64,000 bases of DNA from Onthophagus taurus (GCF_036711975.1 NC_091966.1:42229501-42293500), one strand, 5' to 3'. Positions 37,441 through 49,592 are shown, numbered from the stretch's first letter. Made by a program: numbers and translations. Notes: generated by a model not told the origin, from the letters alone.

Positions 37441-37535
37441 AATAGTCAATTAAAACAAGGACACCAATTAAACGATAAAAATATCTTATCAAACTTGTTT
37501 TTATTTTATTAATTAAGATTATTTAAGATCAAAGT

Positions 37536-37543
37536 TTATATAA
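37536..37543 (+). promoter_or_regulatory. Possible TATA box of GST E
   Basis: TATATAAG about 55 bp upstream of the GST E start codon, in the 155-bp gap after the GST D stop. Spacing fits a core promoter with a short 5' UTR. Confidence 0.35.
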
Positions 37544-37595
37544 GACAAAAAATAACTTTTTAAAATCTCATTTTGATTTTGTTGGTCGCCCTAAA

Positions 37596-38338
37596 ATGTC
37601 TCTCGTGCTTTATACTTTAGATGTTAGCCCACCGTGTAGAGCGGTTTATATGGTTGCTAAAGAAATTGGGGTTGATTTAAAACACAAAATTATTAACGTT
37701 GTTAATAAAGAACAATATAATGAGGAATATATTAAGGTAAGAGTAAAAATTAAGTTATAAATGTATCAATTTTGTGATTTTTAGATTAACCCAAAGCATA
37801 CAATCCCAACTTTAATTGATGGGGATTTAATTTTAAACGATAGCCATGCTATTACTTCATATTTAGTAGCTAAATACTCCAAAAACGATTTTCTATACCC
37901 TAAAGATGTTGCTAAAAAAGCTCTAATCGATCAAATGTTACATTTCGATAGCGGTGTTATGTTTGCGGCTTTAGCCCAGATTACAGTAAGATTTTTAAAG
38001 CATCAAAGTTAATTTATTACTTAATATTTTTTTAGAAATCGTTGATTTTTGAGCCTAAGAAAGGAATTTCACCCGAACACATTACTTTCGCTGAAACGGC
38101 TTATGACTTTTTAGAAAAATATTTAGAAGGAAAAGATTGGGTTGCAACAAATCAACATACAATAGCCGATTTACACTTAATCGCCACAGTTATGTCGTTA
38201 AATTTGGTTGTTTCTTATAAAGGACGTGAAAATATTAAGAATTGGGTTGAGAGATGTAAAAATCTTGCTTGTTACAGCGAAAACGTCAAAGGGTATCAAG
38301 ATAATGTCGATTTATTTTCAGCTATTACGAAACAATAA
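37596..38338 (+). CDS. Epsilon-class glutathione S-transferase (GST E), three exons
   Basis: Exons are 37596-37736 (47 codons), 37785-37985 (67) and 38036-38338 (100 plus TAA), giving 214 aa, with two ~50-bp GT-AG introns. The N-terminus reads MSLVLYTLDV then SPPCRAV (catalytic serine). Exon 2 starts INPKHTIPTL (cis-proline) and has NDSHAI and DQMLHFDS. Exon 3 has YLEGKDWVA and HTIADLH. It lies 155 bp downstream of GST D in the same direction and has an identical exon plan, so it is a tandem duplicate. AATAAA follows 12 bases after the stop. The terminal 104 bp of its 3' flank are duplicated beyond the satellite block. Confidence 0.93.
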
Positions 38339-38357
38339 TGTGTTAATTAAATAAATT

Positions 38358-38461
38358 TTTATGATAATCTAAATAAACATTAAAATAAAATTTTATAACA
38401 CTAATTAAAGCAAGAAAATGTTTCCTAATCCACTTTAATTTCGTAATCTTTCGATATCATT
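38358..38461. repeat. Perfect 104-bp direct repeat, left copy
   Basis: Identical to 43255-43358. It lies directly after the GST E polyadenylation signal and borders the S2/retrotransposon block on the left. Confidence 0.92.
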
Positions 38462-38474
38462 CCATTCCATTTCC

Positions 38475-39868
38475 AAACGGCTTTTTGCGTTAAAAAGAGG
38501 ATACTTTAATTAATAATTGGTGATATTTCCACAAGGATCCTTCAAGAAATTAATTTTATAACGAATTTTGAAAGTTATCGATGAAAATTACAACATCGAA
38601 AATTTGATCAAAACTTCAAATATTGTTTTCTCAAAAACTAAAAGTTATTTTTCAAAACGGGTTGGTTCATTGGAAAGAGGACACTTTTATTAACACTTTA
38701 GGAAATTTTCATACTCATATTCCAAGAACTGGATTTTATCCGAATTATTAAAACTTAATCGGCGACAATTGCAAAATTCTAAAAAATTTTCGATTATTTC
38801 AAACATTTATTTCTCAAGAACTAAAAGTGATTTTTCAAAACGGCTTGTTGCATTAAAAAGAGGATACTTTAATCATTAATTGGTGATATTTCCACAAGGA
38901 TCTTTCAACAAATTAATTTTATAGCCAATTTTGAAAATTATTGATGAAAATTGCAACATCGAAAATTTTATCAAAACTCCAAATATTGTTTTCTCAAAAA
39001 CTAAAAATTATTTTTCAAAACAAGTTTGTTCATTGGAAAGAGCACACTTTTATTAACACTTTGGAACATTTTCATACTCATATTCCAAGAAATCGATTTT
39101 ATACGAATTATTAAAACTTAATCGGCGAAAATTGCAAAATTCTAAAAAATTTTCGATTATTTCAGACATTTATTTCTCAAGAACTAAAAGTGATTTTTCA
39201 AAACGGCTTTTTGCATTAAAGAGAGGATACTTTAATTAATAATTGGTGATATTTCCACAAGTATCCTTCAAGAAATCAATTTTATAGCAAATTTTGAAAG
39301 TTATTGATGAAAATTGCAACATCGAAAATTTTATCAAAACTCCAAATATTGTTTTCTCAAAAACTAAAAGTTATTTTTCAAAACAAGTTTGTTCATTGGA
39401 AAGAGGACACTTTTATTAACACTTTGGAACATTTTCATACTCATATTCCAAGAAATCGATTTTATACGAATTATTAAAACTTAATCGGCGAAAATTGCAA
39501 AATTCTAAAAAATTTTCGATTATTTCAAACATTTATTTCTCAAGAACTAAAAGTGATTTTTCAAAACGGCTTTTTGCATTAAAGAGAGGATACTTTATTT
39601 AATAATTGGTGATATTTCCACAAGGATCCTTCAAGAAATTAATTTTATAGCGAATTTTGAAAATTATCGTTGAAAATTGCAAAATCGAAAATTTGATCAT
39701 AACTTCAAATATTGTTTTCTCAAAAACTAAATGTTATTTTTCAAAACGTGTTGGTTTATTGGAAAGAGGACACTTTTATTAACACTTTGGGAAATTTTCA
39801 TACTCATATTGCAAGAACTGTATTTTATACGAATTATTAAAATTTAATCGGCGGAAATTGCAAAATTT
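38475..39868. repeat. S2 satellite block left of the Jockey-like insertion
   Basis: About four S2 dimers in + orientation, interrupted at 39868 by the retrotransposon. A ~300-bp segment containing AAACAAGTTTGTTCATTGG and TTTGGAACATTTTC is repeated near 39000 and 39390. Confidence 0.93.
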
Positions 39869-42349
39869 ATGGGCGATCCTGCGTCACAAATTGGAAAAGC
39901 TAATCCTCCCAGAATAAATTCTCCATTAAACAACGCCCTCCATTTTACTTTTATGATTGGCACAGAAAGAATACATATATTGTTGGTTTATATACATCCT
40001 TTTAGCAAGATAGAAGAAACAATATTTAACATGGCTGCACGGTACGACAATTGTCTAATAATCGGTGACTTTAACCCAAACCCAGCCAAAAACAGACACA
40101 TCAATCAATTTGTGACTATGTCAAATTTTGTGCGCATCGTAACACCTCCGACGTTTGTCATGGCAAATAATCCCAACTCCAAGCCTGATTTAATCTTCTG
40201 CACAAACAACATAAGACCGCTCATCACGTCTGTTAATGTCGTTCCAGATCTGTGCTCTGACCATCTGGGTCTTGTGATCTCCATTAATACAACCACTCGA
40301 ATACCTAAAGTAACTCCTACTCTGATCAAAAACTATAAACGTTGTAATATGGAAAGAGTGAACACAGCAATAAAAGAATATGTGAAATCTAACCCTGTCA
40401 TTACGCCCGAGTCTATCGCAACCTTTAATAAACGCTTGCTTAATTTGGTGGATGAAGCGAGCCCTGCCAACATCAAGAAACATTACAATTTTCCTCTGCC
40501 ACCATTTATTCTCCGTTTGATTAAGGAAAAGAGACGACTCTACCGCGATTTTAGATCCTATGAGGAGCCTGCTCTGAAAAGAATGTTCAACGAGCTTAAT
40601 AAAAATATCCAAAAACTAGTGCAGCAATTCAGAAGCGAAAAATACATGGAGGCCTGTGACAAAATCAACAGAACCAAGGGTAAAAACTACTGGCAAGAAG
40701 TCCGCAAACTCTCGAGGTACCGAAAGTCCCCAGAAACCCAGGAGCTTATTGACCCTACGGACGGCTGCTCACACTCTAGCCCGGAAAAAATCGTAAACAT
40801 CCACGCTGAATACCTTGAGAGGGTGTTTTCCTTCAGCAATGAGGCCCTGTTCTGCCCTCACAACAAAAACACAATAGACAATTGGTACCAACACGCCTTT
40901 CCCAATTCGTCCGAAACACCTCAAGATGCTCTCATGCAGGAAGAAAAATACTTCACACTTCTTAACAGAGGAACCAACACAGCCCCTGGATACGACAACA
41001 TCTCAAGGGAAATCTTAAGGAAACTGGATCTTGATATCCACGCCTACATAAGAAAAATTTACAACTATTGCCTTACCACCCAGCATTTCCCACAAGATTA
41101 GAAGACCTCTATAATCATATGTATCCCCAAGAAAGATTCTTCTCTATCCGACCCTGCGAACTACCGTCCTATCTCATTGCTACCCGTAATGGGGAAGCTT
41201 TTCGAGGTGCACTTGAAGAACAAGCTGCTCGATGTTGTTGCAAGTAGGATTCCGTCATATCAATTTGGATTCCAACAAGGTAGATCTACATCTCATCCCT
41301 TGGCAGTGCTTGTCTCAAACTTCCAAGTAGCACGGTTCCAAAAACAACAATCCGCCGCAGTCTTCCTGGATGTTCGGAAGGCATTCGACTCCGTATGGCA
41401 CAGAGGTCTACTGTACAAGCTGGCTATGTTGAAAATCCCATCTTATCTTCTTAACCTGCTAAAAGAATTTCTTTCAGACCGCTCCTCATTGGTTAAAGTG
41501 AAGAACTACTACTCTCACAGCTTCACCGCTCAACAAGGTCTCCCTCAAGGCTCTCCCATCTCGCCAGCACTGTACAACGTCTACTGCCATGACATCTACA
41601 ACGACAACCCAGACGTCTTCGATCCGATGTCTTACGCCCTGCTTTATGCCGATGATACTACTCTCGTCGCACATGATGTAGACATTCCATCATCAATCCT
41701 AAGGCTGCAGACGCTCATCCAAAACATAGAGGATTGGTACCGAAAATGGCGTATCCTGATAAATCCTTCCAAAACCCAATTCTTCATCCCCTTCCTCCCT
41801 ATTCGCGTTGCTCCTCCCACAATAATAATTCAATCTTCTCCTATCACAGCATCACCAACTTGTAACTATCTCGGCATTACCTTGGATAGAACCCTTAAAT
41901 TCTCTACCCACGCCATCAAGGTAAAAATGAAAGTCAAAAACCGCGCCAAACACTTCCGCTCACTCTCATATAGAGGCCGAGGGATATCCACCAAATGCGC
42001 TACTCACATATACACCTCAATATGCCGACCTATTATCGAATATGCCTCATTAATCATGACTGAAGCGCCGAGAGGATCACAGTATCATCTGGAGGTAGCA
42101 GAGAGAGCAACCCTGAGAATTATCACTCGCATTAGACACCCTCACAACCCACTTTTCAACCCTTCCAACGAACTCCTGTACGACCTTACAAAGATTCCTC
42201 CTATAAACTCCCGTCTACAATCCTTATCCCTTAAAGCAACTATGAACTTCCCCAAAAACGCCCTAAAAAATTTCATCATCACTCCCCTCTCCCTTACCCG
42301 CTGTCCCATAACACGGCTCACACTTCTTAAAAAAATAAGGCCCAACTGA
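39869..42349 (+). pseudogene. Endonuclease/reverse transcriptase ORF of a Jockey-like element, with one in-frame stop
   Basis: The frame reads 39869-41101, hits TAG at 41099-41101, and continues in the same frame to TGA at 42347-42349. The first part contains the C-terminal half of the apurinic-type endonuclease (IIGDFN near residue 66, SDHLGLV near residue 130) and the linker, ending where reverse-transcriptase motifs begin (APGYDNISREIL). After the stop come NYRPISLLP, FLDVRKAFDSVWH, GLPQGSPISP, the catalytic YADDTTL and a C-terminal thumb region. The clade is assigned from the FLDVRKAFDSVW and YADD contexts and the lack of RNase H. The 5' truncation and the stop codon make it inactive. Otherwise the frame is intact over 2.4 kb, so the insertion is young. 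Confidence 0.9.
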
Positions 42350-42521
42350 GAAGACCCAAGTACAACCAAACCAAACTCAAAATCACGGGCAGGAAGACTA
42401 AGGTCTATAGCCCTTTTGGACTCTTTTTTTATATTTATTTTATTTTATATATGTATTTCTTTTCGTATTTCTTATTGTTATAATTTTGATATAAGTCCAA
42501 ATAAATATTGTTTTCTTCTTC
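39869..42521 (+). mobile_element. 5'-truncated Jockey-like non-LTR retrotransposon inserted in S2 satellite
   Basis: A 2653-bp insertion has target-site duplications TGCAAAATTT at 39859-39868 and 42522-42531. Removing it restores an ordinary S2 monomer. It holds the 3' part of an endonuclease/reverse-transcriptase ORF and a short 3' UTR, ending after AATAAATATTG with a CTTCTTC tail rather than poly(A). No RNase H domain follows the reverse transcriptase. Base composition is clearly more GC-rich than the surrounding satellite. Confidence 0.92.
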
Positions 42522-43254
42522 TGCAAAATTTCGAAAAATTATCGATTATTTCAAAAATTTATTTCTCAAGAACTAAAAGTGATTTTTCAAAACGGCTTTT
42601 TGCATTAAAAAGAGGATACTTTATTTAATAATTGGTGATATTTTCACAAGGATCCTTCAAGAAATGAATTTTATAGCTAATTTTGAAAATTATCGACGAA
42701 AATTGCAACATCGAAAATTTTATCAAAACTTCAAATATTATTTTCTCAAAAACTAAAGGTTATTTTTCAAAACGGGTTGGTTCATTGGAAAGAGGACACT
42801 TCTATTGACAGTTTGGGAAATTTTCATACTCATATTCCAAGAAGTTGATTTTATACGAATTTTTGAAACTTAATCGGCGAAAATTACAAAATTCGAAAAA
42901 ATTGTCGATTATTTCAAAAATTTATTTCTCAAGAACTAAAAGCGATTTTTCAAAACGACTTTTTGCATTAAAAAGAGGATACTTTATTTAATAATTGGTG
43001 ATATTTCCACAAGGATCCTTCAAGAAATTAATTTTATAGCGAATTTTGAAAATTATCGTTGAAAATTGCAAAATCGAAAATTTGATCAAAACTTCAAATA
43101 TTGTTTTCTCAAAAACTAAATGTTATTTTTCAAAACGTGTTGGTTTATTGGAAAGAGGACACTTTTATTAACACTTTGGGAAATTTTCATACTCATATTC
43201 CAAGAAATGGATTTTATACGAATTTTTAAAACTTAATCGGCGAAAATTGTAAAA
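42522..43254. repeat. S2 satellite block right of the Jockey-like insertion
   Basis: Continues the interrupted monomer and adds about two dimers, ending at AAAATTGTAAAATT, where the right 104-bp direct repeat begins. Confidence 0.92.
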
Positions 43255-43358
43255 TTTATGATAATCTAAATAAACATTAAAATAAAATTTTATAACACTA
43301 ATTAAAGCAAGAAAATGTTTCCTAATCCACTTTAATTTCGTAATCTTTCGATATCATT
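43255..43358. repeat. Perfect 104-bp direct repeat, right copy
   Basis: Identical to 38358-38461. It lies about 90 bp upstream of the GST F start codon, so the two copies bracket the whole satellite plus retrotransposon block. Confidence 0.92.
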
Positions 43359-43447
43359 GGTATTCAAGGTCAAAGCAAAAATAATCCGTTATAAAACCGC
43401 TACACAAAAATTTAATTCAGTCCCATAAGAATCTTTAACAAGGCATA

Positions 43448-44194
43448 ATGGCCCCAATTCTTTACACAACCGATTTAAGCCCACCGTGTAGGGCAGTTTA
43501 TATGACTGCAAAAGCTTTGAATATTGATGTAGAGCATAAAATTATCGATTTTTTAAATGATGCTCATTTAAAAGATGATTTTCTCAAGGTAAAATATTAA
43601 ATATTTAACATTTATATTAAACATATTTTTTTAGATTAATCCAAAACACACCATCCCAACTTTAACCGATGGAAAATTAATCTTAACAGATAGCCACGCA
43701 ATCACTTCTTATTTAGTTACTAAATATTCAAACGGAAATTCTCTTTACCCAAATACACCCGAAGATAAAGCTTTAATCGATAATATGTTACATTTCGATA
43801 GCAACGTGGCTTTCCCCGCGCTTCTTAACACTTGCGTACGATAAAAACAATTTTATAACTCATTCGTTTATTAATTAATACATTTTAGGCAACTCTTCGT
43901 TTAAAATTAGCATCGCAAGTTACCCCTGATATGATTAAGAAGATTGAAAATGCTTATTCTTTCCTTGATAAGTTTTTGGAGGGAAAAATTTGGGTTGCTA
44001 CCGAGAAAATGACGATTGCTGATTTTCATTTAATCACAACTGTAGCTGCTACTAATTTATTTGTGCCTGTATCAAGTTGTTACCCGAATTTATTAACTTG
44101 GATGAAGAAATTTGAAGATATCGATGCGTTTAAGGAGACTCAATTTTCGTTAGATGATTTTAGAGATTTGTTTAAACATGTTTTAAAAGAATAA
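43448..44194 (+). CDS. Epsilon-class glutathione S-transferase (GST F), three exons
   Basis: Exons are 43448-43588 (47 codons), 43635-43835 (67) and 43889-44194 (101 plus TAA), giving 215 aa; introns are about 46 and 53 bp and GT-AG (second donor GTACGA). The N-terminus reads MAPILYTTDL then SPPCRAV (catalytic serine). Exon 2 has HTIPTL (cis-proline) and TDSHAI. Exon 3 has FLEGKIWVA and MTIADFH. It is closest in layout and sequence to GST D and E. A possible initiator (TTCAGTC) lies about 25 bp upstream of the ATG. This is the last gene of the cluster; downstream the satellite orientation reverses. Confidence 0.93.
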
Positions 44195-44281
44195 ATCTTA
44201 AATTTTCTTAATTAAAGAGATTCTCTTAATTAAAAGATTGATTTTTTTTTGGTTATGATCAAAATTTTTAAGCATAAAATA

Positions 44282-46228
44282 AACTTCTTGGAATATGAGT
44301 ATGAAAATTTCCCAAAGTGTTAATAAAAGTGTCCTCTTTCCAATGAACCAACCCGTTTTGAAAAGTAACTTTTAGGTTTTGAGAAAACAATATTTGAAGT
44401 TTTGATAAAATTTTCGATGTTGCAATTTTCAACGACAATTTTCAAAATTCGCTATAAAATTAATTTCTTGAAGGATCCTTGTGGAAATATCACCTTTTAT
44501 TAATTAAAGTGTCCTCTTTTTAATGCAACAAGCCGTTTTGAAAAATCACTTTTAGTTCTTGAGAAATACATTTTTAAAATAATCGACAATTTTTTTGAAT
44601 TTTGCAATTTTCGCCGATTAAGTTTTAAAAATTCGTATAAAATCCACTTCTTGAAATATGAGTATGAAAATTTCCCAAAATGTTAATAAAAGTGTCCTCT
44701 TTCCGATAAACTAACACGTTTTGAAAAATAACTTTTAGTTTTTGAGAAAACAATATATGAAGTTTTGGTAAAATTTTCGATGTTGCAATTTTCATCGATA
44801 ATTTTAAAAATTCGCAATAAAATTTATTTCTTGAAGGATCCTTGTGGAAATATCACCAATTATTAATTAAAGTATCCTCTTTTTAATGCAAAAAGGCGCT
44901 TTGGAAAATCACTTTTAATTCTTGAGAAATACATTTTTGAAATAATCGACAATTTTTTCGAATTTTGCAATTTTCGCCGATTACGTTTTAAAAATTCGTA
45001 TTAAATTCATCTCTTAGAATATGAGTATAAAAATTTCCCAAAGTGTTAATAAAAGTGTCCTCTTTTCAACAAATCAACCCGTTTTGAAAAATAACTTTTA
45101 GTTTTTGAGAAAACAATATTTGAAGTTTTGATCAAATTTTCGATGTTGCATTTTTCATCGATAATTTTCAAAATTCGCTATAAAATTTATTTCTTGAAGG
45201 ATCCTTGTGGAAATATCACCAATCATTAATAAAAGTATCCTCTTTGTAATGCAAAAAGCCGTTTTGAAAAATCACTTTTACTTCTTGAGAAAAAAATTTT
45301 TGAAATAATCGACAATTTTTTCGAAATTGCAATTTTCGCTGATTAAGTTTTGAAAATTCGTATTAAATCCATTTCTTGGAATATGAGTATGAAAATTTCC
45401 CAAAATATTGATAAAAGTGTGCTCTTTCCAATGAACTAACACGTTTTGAAAAATAATTTTTAGTTTTTGAGAAAACAATATTTCAAGTTTTGATAAAATT
45501 TTCAATGTTGCAATTTTCATCGATAATTTTCAAAATTCGCTATAAAATTAATTTCTTGAAGGATCCTTGCGTAAATATCAGCAATTATTAATTAAAGTAT
45601 CCTCTTTTTAATGCAAAAAGCAGCTTTGAAAAATCACTTTTAGTTCTTGAGAAATAAATTTTTGAAAAAATCGGCAATTTTTTCGAATTTTGCAATTTTC
45701 GCCGATTAAGTTTTAAAAATTCGTATAAAATCCATTTCATAGAATATGAGTATGAAAATTTCCCAAACTGTTAATAAAAGTGTCTTCTTTCCAATCCACC
45801 AATCCATTTTGAAAAATAACTTTTAGTTTTTGAGAAAACAATATTTGAAGTATTGATAAAATTTTCGATTTTGCAATTTTCATCGATAATTTTAAAAATT
45901 CGCTATAAAATTAATTTCTTGAAGGATCCTTGTGGAAATATCAGCAATTATTAATTAAAGTATCCTCTTTTTAATGCAAAAAGCCGTTTTAAAAAATCGC
46001 TTTTAGTTCTTGAGAAATAAATTTTTGAAATAATCGAAAATTTGTTCGAATTTTGCAATTTTCGCCGATTAAGTTTTAAAAATTCGTATAAAATCCACTT
46101 CTTGAAATATGAGTATGAAAATTTCCTAAAATGTTAATGAAAGTGTCCTCTTTCCAATGAACCAACCCGTTTTGGAAAATAAGTTTTAGTTTTTGAGAAA
46201 ACAATATATAAAGTTTTGATAAAATTTT
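44282..46228. repeat. S2 satellite block, inverted orientation
   Basis: The same S2 dimer, but reading in reverse complement (AAGTGTCCTCTTTCCAATGA, GAAGGATCCTTGTGGAAATA), about five dimers. Minus-strand short ORFs such as 45278-45520 are the same satellite artefact seen on the plus strand elsewhere. Confidence 0.93.
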
Positions 46229-46235
46229 TTTGAAT

Positions 46236-47642
46236 AAAAACATTAAACCCGAAGTTAGCAACAATGAAGATAGCAGTTTAAGTTAAATGTTGACACCAAC
46301 CTTAATTTTTGACTTTTTTTATTATATTTTCGTTTTTGTGACATTTTATAAAAATTAAGAATATATCAACACTAGACATAGACACTAGAGATTTTGGTGT
46401 TTTTTTAAACAGTTTCTTCGCAAGGCTAAGAAAAAAACTTTAAAGTGTTAATGTCAACTTTAAATTTATTATTATATTCGTAATCTTTATAAAATAACCT
46501 TTAAAATGAGTCCAAACATGACGCACTTATCTCAAAAAACAAAAAAGTTAGAATAAAAAACATTAAACCCGAAGTTAGCAACAATGAAGATAGCAATTTA
46601 AGTTTTAAATGTTGATACCAACCTTAATTTTTGACTTTTTTTATTATATTTTCGTTTTTGTGACATTTTATAAAAATTAAGAATATATCAAAATGACGTT
46701 GACATTTCTAACCGGAAGTTGACCACAACTTCATTAATATTGAAGATAAATATGTCGTCTTTGTATTCATTTTAAAGGATTTTTAATGAAGATTATAAAT
46801 ATGTCAAAATTGAGGTTGACATTTTAAACCTGAAGTTACTTGTCATATAATAGACAAGTATACCACAATTTAACGTTAAACAACAAAACATCAACTTTAA
46901 TTTTATTATTATATTCGTAATCTTTATAAAATAACCTTTAAAATGAGTCCAAACATGACGCACTTATCGCAAAAAACAAAAAAGTTAGAATAAAAAACAT
47001 TAAACCCGAAGTTAGCAACATTGAAGATAGCAATTTAATTTTTAAATATTAATACCAACCTTAATTTTTGATTTTTTTTTTATTATATTCTTGTTTTTGT
47101 GACAAATATTAAGACATTTTATAAAAAATTAAGAATATGTTAAAATGACATTGACATTTCAAATCGGAAGTTGCTTATATCTCGAGTAATATTGGAATTA
47201 AACGTATCATGTTTGGACTCATTTTAAAGAATATTTCACGACGATTACAAATATGTCAAAATTGACGACATTCTTAACCGGAAGTGGACCATAACTTCAT
47301 TAATACTGAAGATCAATATGTTGTGATTGCATTCATTTTAAAGGTTTTTTAATGAAGATTACAAATACGTCAAAATTGAGGTTGACATTTTAAACCTGAA
47401 GTTAGTTGTCATATAATAAACAAATGGACAACTTCATGGTGTAATTTCATGATGTATTCTTTATTAAAAAACACGGATTATTATGACTGTGTACTTTTTT
47501 TTATGTATATGTTACGTGTAATATTTTATATATTATATTTTATTATATTTTTCAACTTGCTTGTAAATTTTATACTGACGAATGTATGCCTTCGGGTCAT
47601 TAGCATAATAAAGATTATTATTATTATTTAAAATGAGTGCAA
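46236..47642. repeat. ~430-bp repeat family C, first array
   Basis: Units begin near GAATAAAAAACATTAAACCC at about 46236, 46550 and 46988 and contain AACCGGAAGTTGACCACAAC and AAAATGAGTCCAAACATGA. About 1.27 kb here (46365-47640) closely matches 51054-52330. The right end is a retroelement-like tail. Confidence 0.75.
47430..47632 (+). mobile_element. 3' end of a non-LTR element with (ATT)n tail
   Basis: The sequence ends ATGCCTTCGGGTCATTAGCA followed by TAATAAAGATTATTATTATT, the style of 3' terminus typical of several insect LINE families. The near-identical copy is at about 52100-52315. No reverse transcriptase is attached. Confidence 0.5.
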
Positions 47643-48635
47643 ATGAAAATTTCCCAACGCGTTAATAAAAGTGTCCTCTTTCCAATGAACCAACCCGTTT
47701 TGGAAAATAAGTTTTAGTTTTTGAGAAAACAATATATAAAGTTTTGATAAAATTTTCGATGTTACACTTTTCATCGATAATTTTCAAAATTCGCTATAAA
47801 ATTAATTTCTTGAAGGATCCTTGCGTAAATATCAGCAATTATTAATTAAAGTATCCTCTTTTTAATGCAAAAAGCCGTTTTGAAAAATCACTTTTAGTTC
47901 TTAAGAAATAAATTTTTGAAATAATCGAAAATTTTTTCGAATTTTGCAATTTTCGCCGATTAAGTTTTAAAAATTCGTATAAAATCCACTTCTTGAAATA
48001 TGAGTATGAAAATTTCCTAAAATGTTAATAAAAGTGTCTTCTTTCCAATCCACCAATCCATTTTGAAAAATAACTTTTAGTTTTTGAGAAAACAATATTT
48101 GAAATTTTGATAAAATTTTCGATGCTGCAATTTTCATCGATAACTTTCAAAATTCGCTATAAAATTAATTTCTTGAAGGATCCTTGTGGAAATATCAGCA
48201 ATTATTAATTAAAGTGTCCTCTTTTTAATGCAAAAAGCCGTTTTGAAAAATCACTTTTAGTTCTTGAGAAATAAATTTTTGAAATAATCGACAATTTTTT
48301 TGAATTTTGCAATTTTCGTCGATTAAGTTTTAAAAATTCGTATTAAATCCATTTCTTGGAATATGAGTATGAAAATATCCCAAAGTGTTAATAAGAGTGT
48401 CCTATTTCAAATGAACTAACCCGTTCTGAAAAATAACTTTTAGTTTTTGAGAAAACAATATATAAAGTTTTGATCAAATTTTCGATGTTGCAATTTTCAG
48501 CGACAATTTTCAAAATTCGCTATAAAATTAATTTCTTGAAGCATCCTTGTGGAAATATCACCAGTTATTAATTAAAGTGTCCTCTTTTTAATGCAAAAAG
48601 CTGTTTTGAAAAAACACTTTTAGTTCTTCAGTTCT
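47643..48635. repeat. S2 satellite block, inverted, second part
   Basis: Continues inverted S2 after the family C interruption. Its first ~110 bp repeat the last ~110 bp before the interruption, sharing the rare variants TTTTGGAAAATAAGTTTTAG and ACAATATATAAAGTTTTG. Confidence 0.9.
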
Positions 48636-48879
48636 TCAGAAATGTACCAGAAATTATAACTATAATGGCCGGATAGTTATGCCGGATAACCGGATATACG
48701 GCTTTTCGCAAAATCACTATCTGTTTCATTACTAGTTTCTTCAAACTTCATTTCTTATTTTTCTATCTCAGCATTCCTAGTTTCTTGAATTTTCGCATCT
48801 TGTTGTGCTGTTGTTTTGTTTTGCCTTTTCTGGAATTAAATATTTGTTGATTTTCTTGATCATTTTTTTGTGCTAATTG

Positions 48880-49182
48880 GTTTCTTTATCATTTCTTCTT
48901 GTCTTTCCTTTATACTTATTCTGTCTCTACGATAAGATATTCCACCCACATCGGCCAAAAAATCTCTTTCTAATAATTTTTTTCTATCTTTCCTTTTGTC
49001 CATTTTGAATCAGGTCTTAATTGTACATAAACTGATTGTCCTATCATCAAATCATGTAGTTTTCTTCGTCTTTCATATTTCTTTAAAAAATCTTGCATCT
49101 GTTTGTTGAGAAAATATGTACCATGATCGCATATCACCAATGGGGCCGTTACTCTCAATCGAATAGAAACACCGTCATTCAA
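48880..49182 (-). pseudogene. LTR-retrotransposon integrase relic
   Basis: On the minus strand, LVICDHGTYFLNKQMQDFLK resembles the second catalytic-Asp segment of Ty3-type integrases, and it is followed too soon by the integrase C-terminal motif GQSVYVQLRPDSKWTKGKI. A deletion has therefore joined the two. After a TAA the text continues in another frame as DVGGISYRRDR, so there is also a frameshift. No LTRs are recognised. The relic is short and dead, lying downstream of METTL17. Confidence 0.6.
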
Positions 49183-49592
49183 AAAATCGATAAACTATGC
49201 AAGAATAAAAGGATTGGTAACATTTTGAGATCCTAAAATTGTTTAATTTTTGCAATAATTAATATTAAAATTCAAAATCCGCTGTATAAAAACTTTGGTG
49301 ACGTTTCTCGTGGCATCTCGCTCATTCACCTTTTATTGATTTTTATTTCAACCAATCGCGTGCGAAACGACGGTGACGTCTCCAAAGTTTTTTCAAATTT
49401 TCATTATTTGGAAAAACTAAAGCACAATTTGAAAAATAAAAAATTATAGAATATATTTAATTATTGTTGGCTTTCATAATCTAAAAAATTTTGACAAACA
49501 ATATAAGATTTTAGTTTGTCTTTATTTTAGTAATTATATATTTAAAATACTCTCTTAAATGTATTATTCTTCTCAAAATGTATCGTTACAAA
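49183..49592. other. METTL17 3' flank with polyadenylation signal and small inverted repeat
   Basis: AATAAA (minus strand, 49521-49526) lies about 67 bp past the METTL17 stop. AACTTTGGTGACGT near 49300 is mirrored by GACGTCTCCAAAGTT near 49377, making a ~95-bp foldback. No gene is seen. Confidence 0.55.

Noticed and set aside
40105-40612. Minus-strand ORFs opposite the retrotransposon, and others at 41486 and 42142
   Set aside because: Shadow frames of the endonuclease/reverse-transcriptase ORF.
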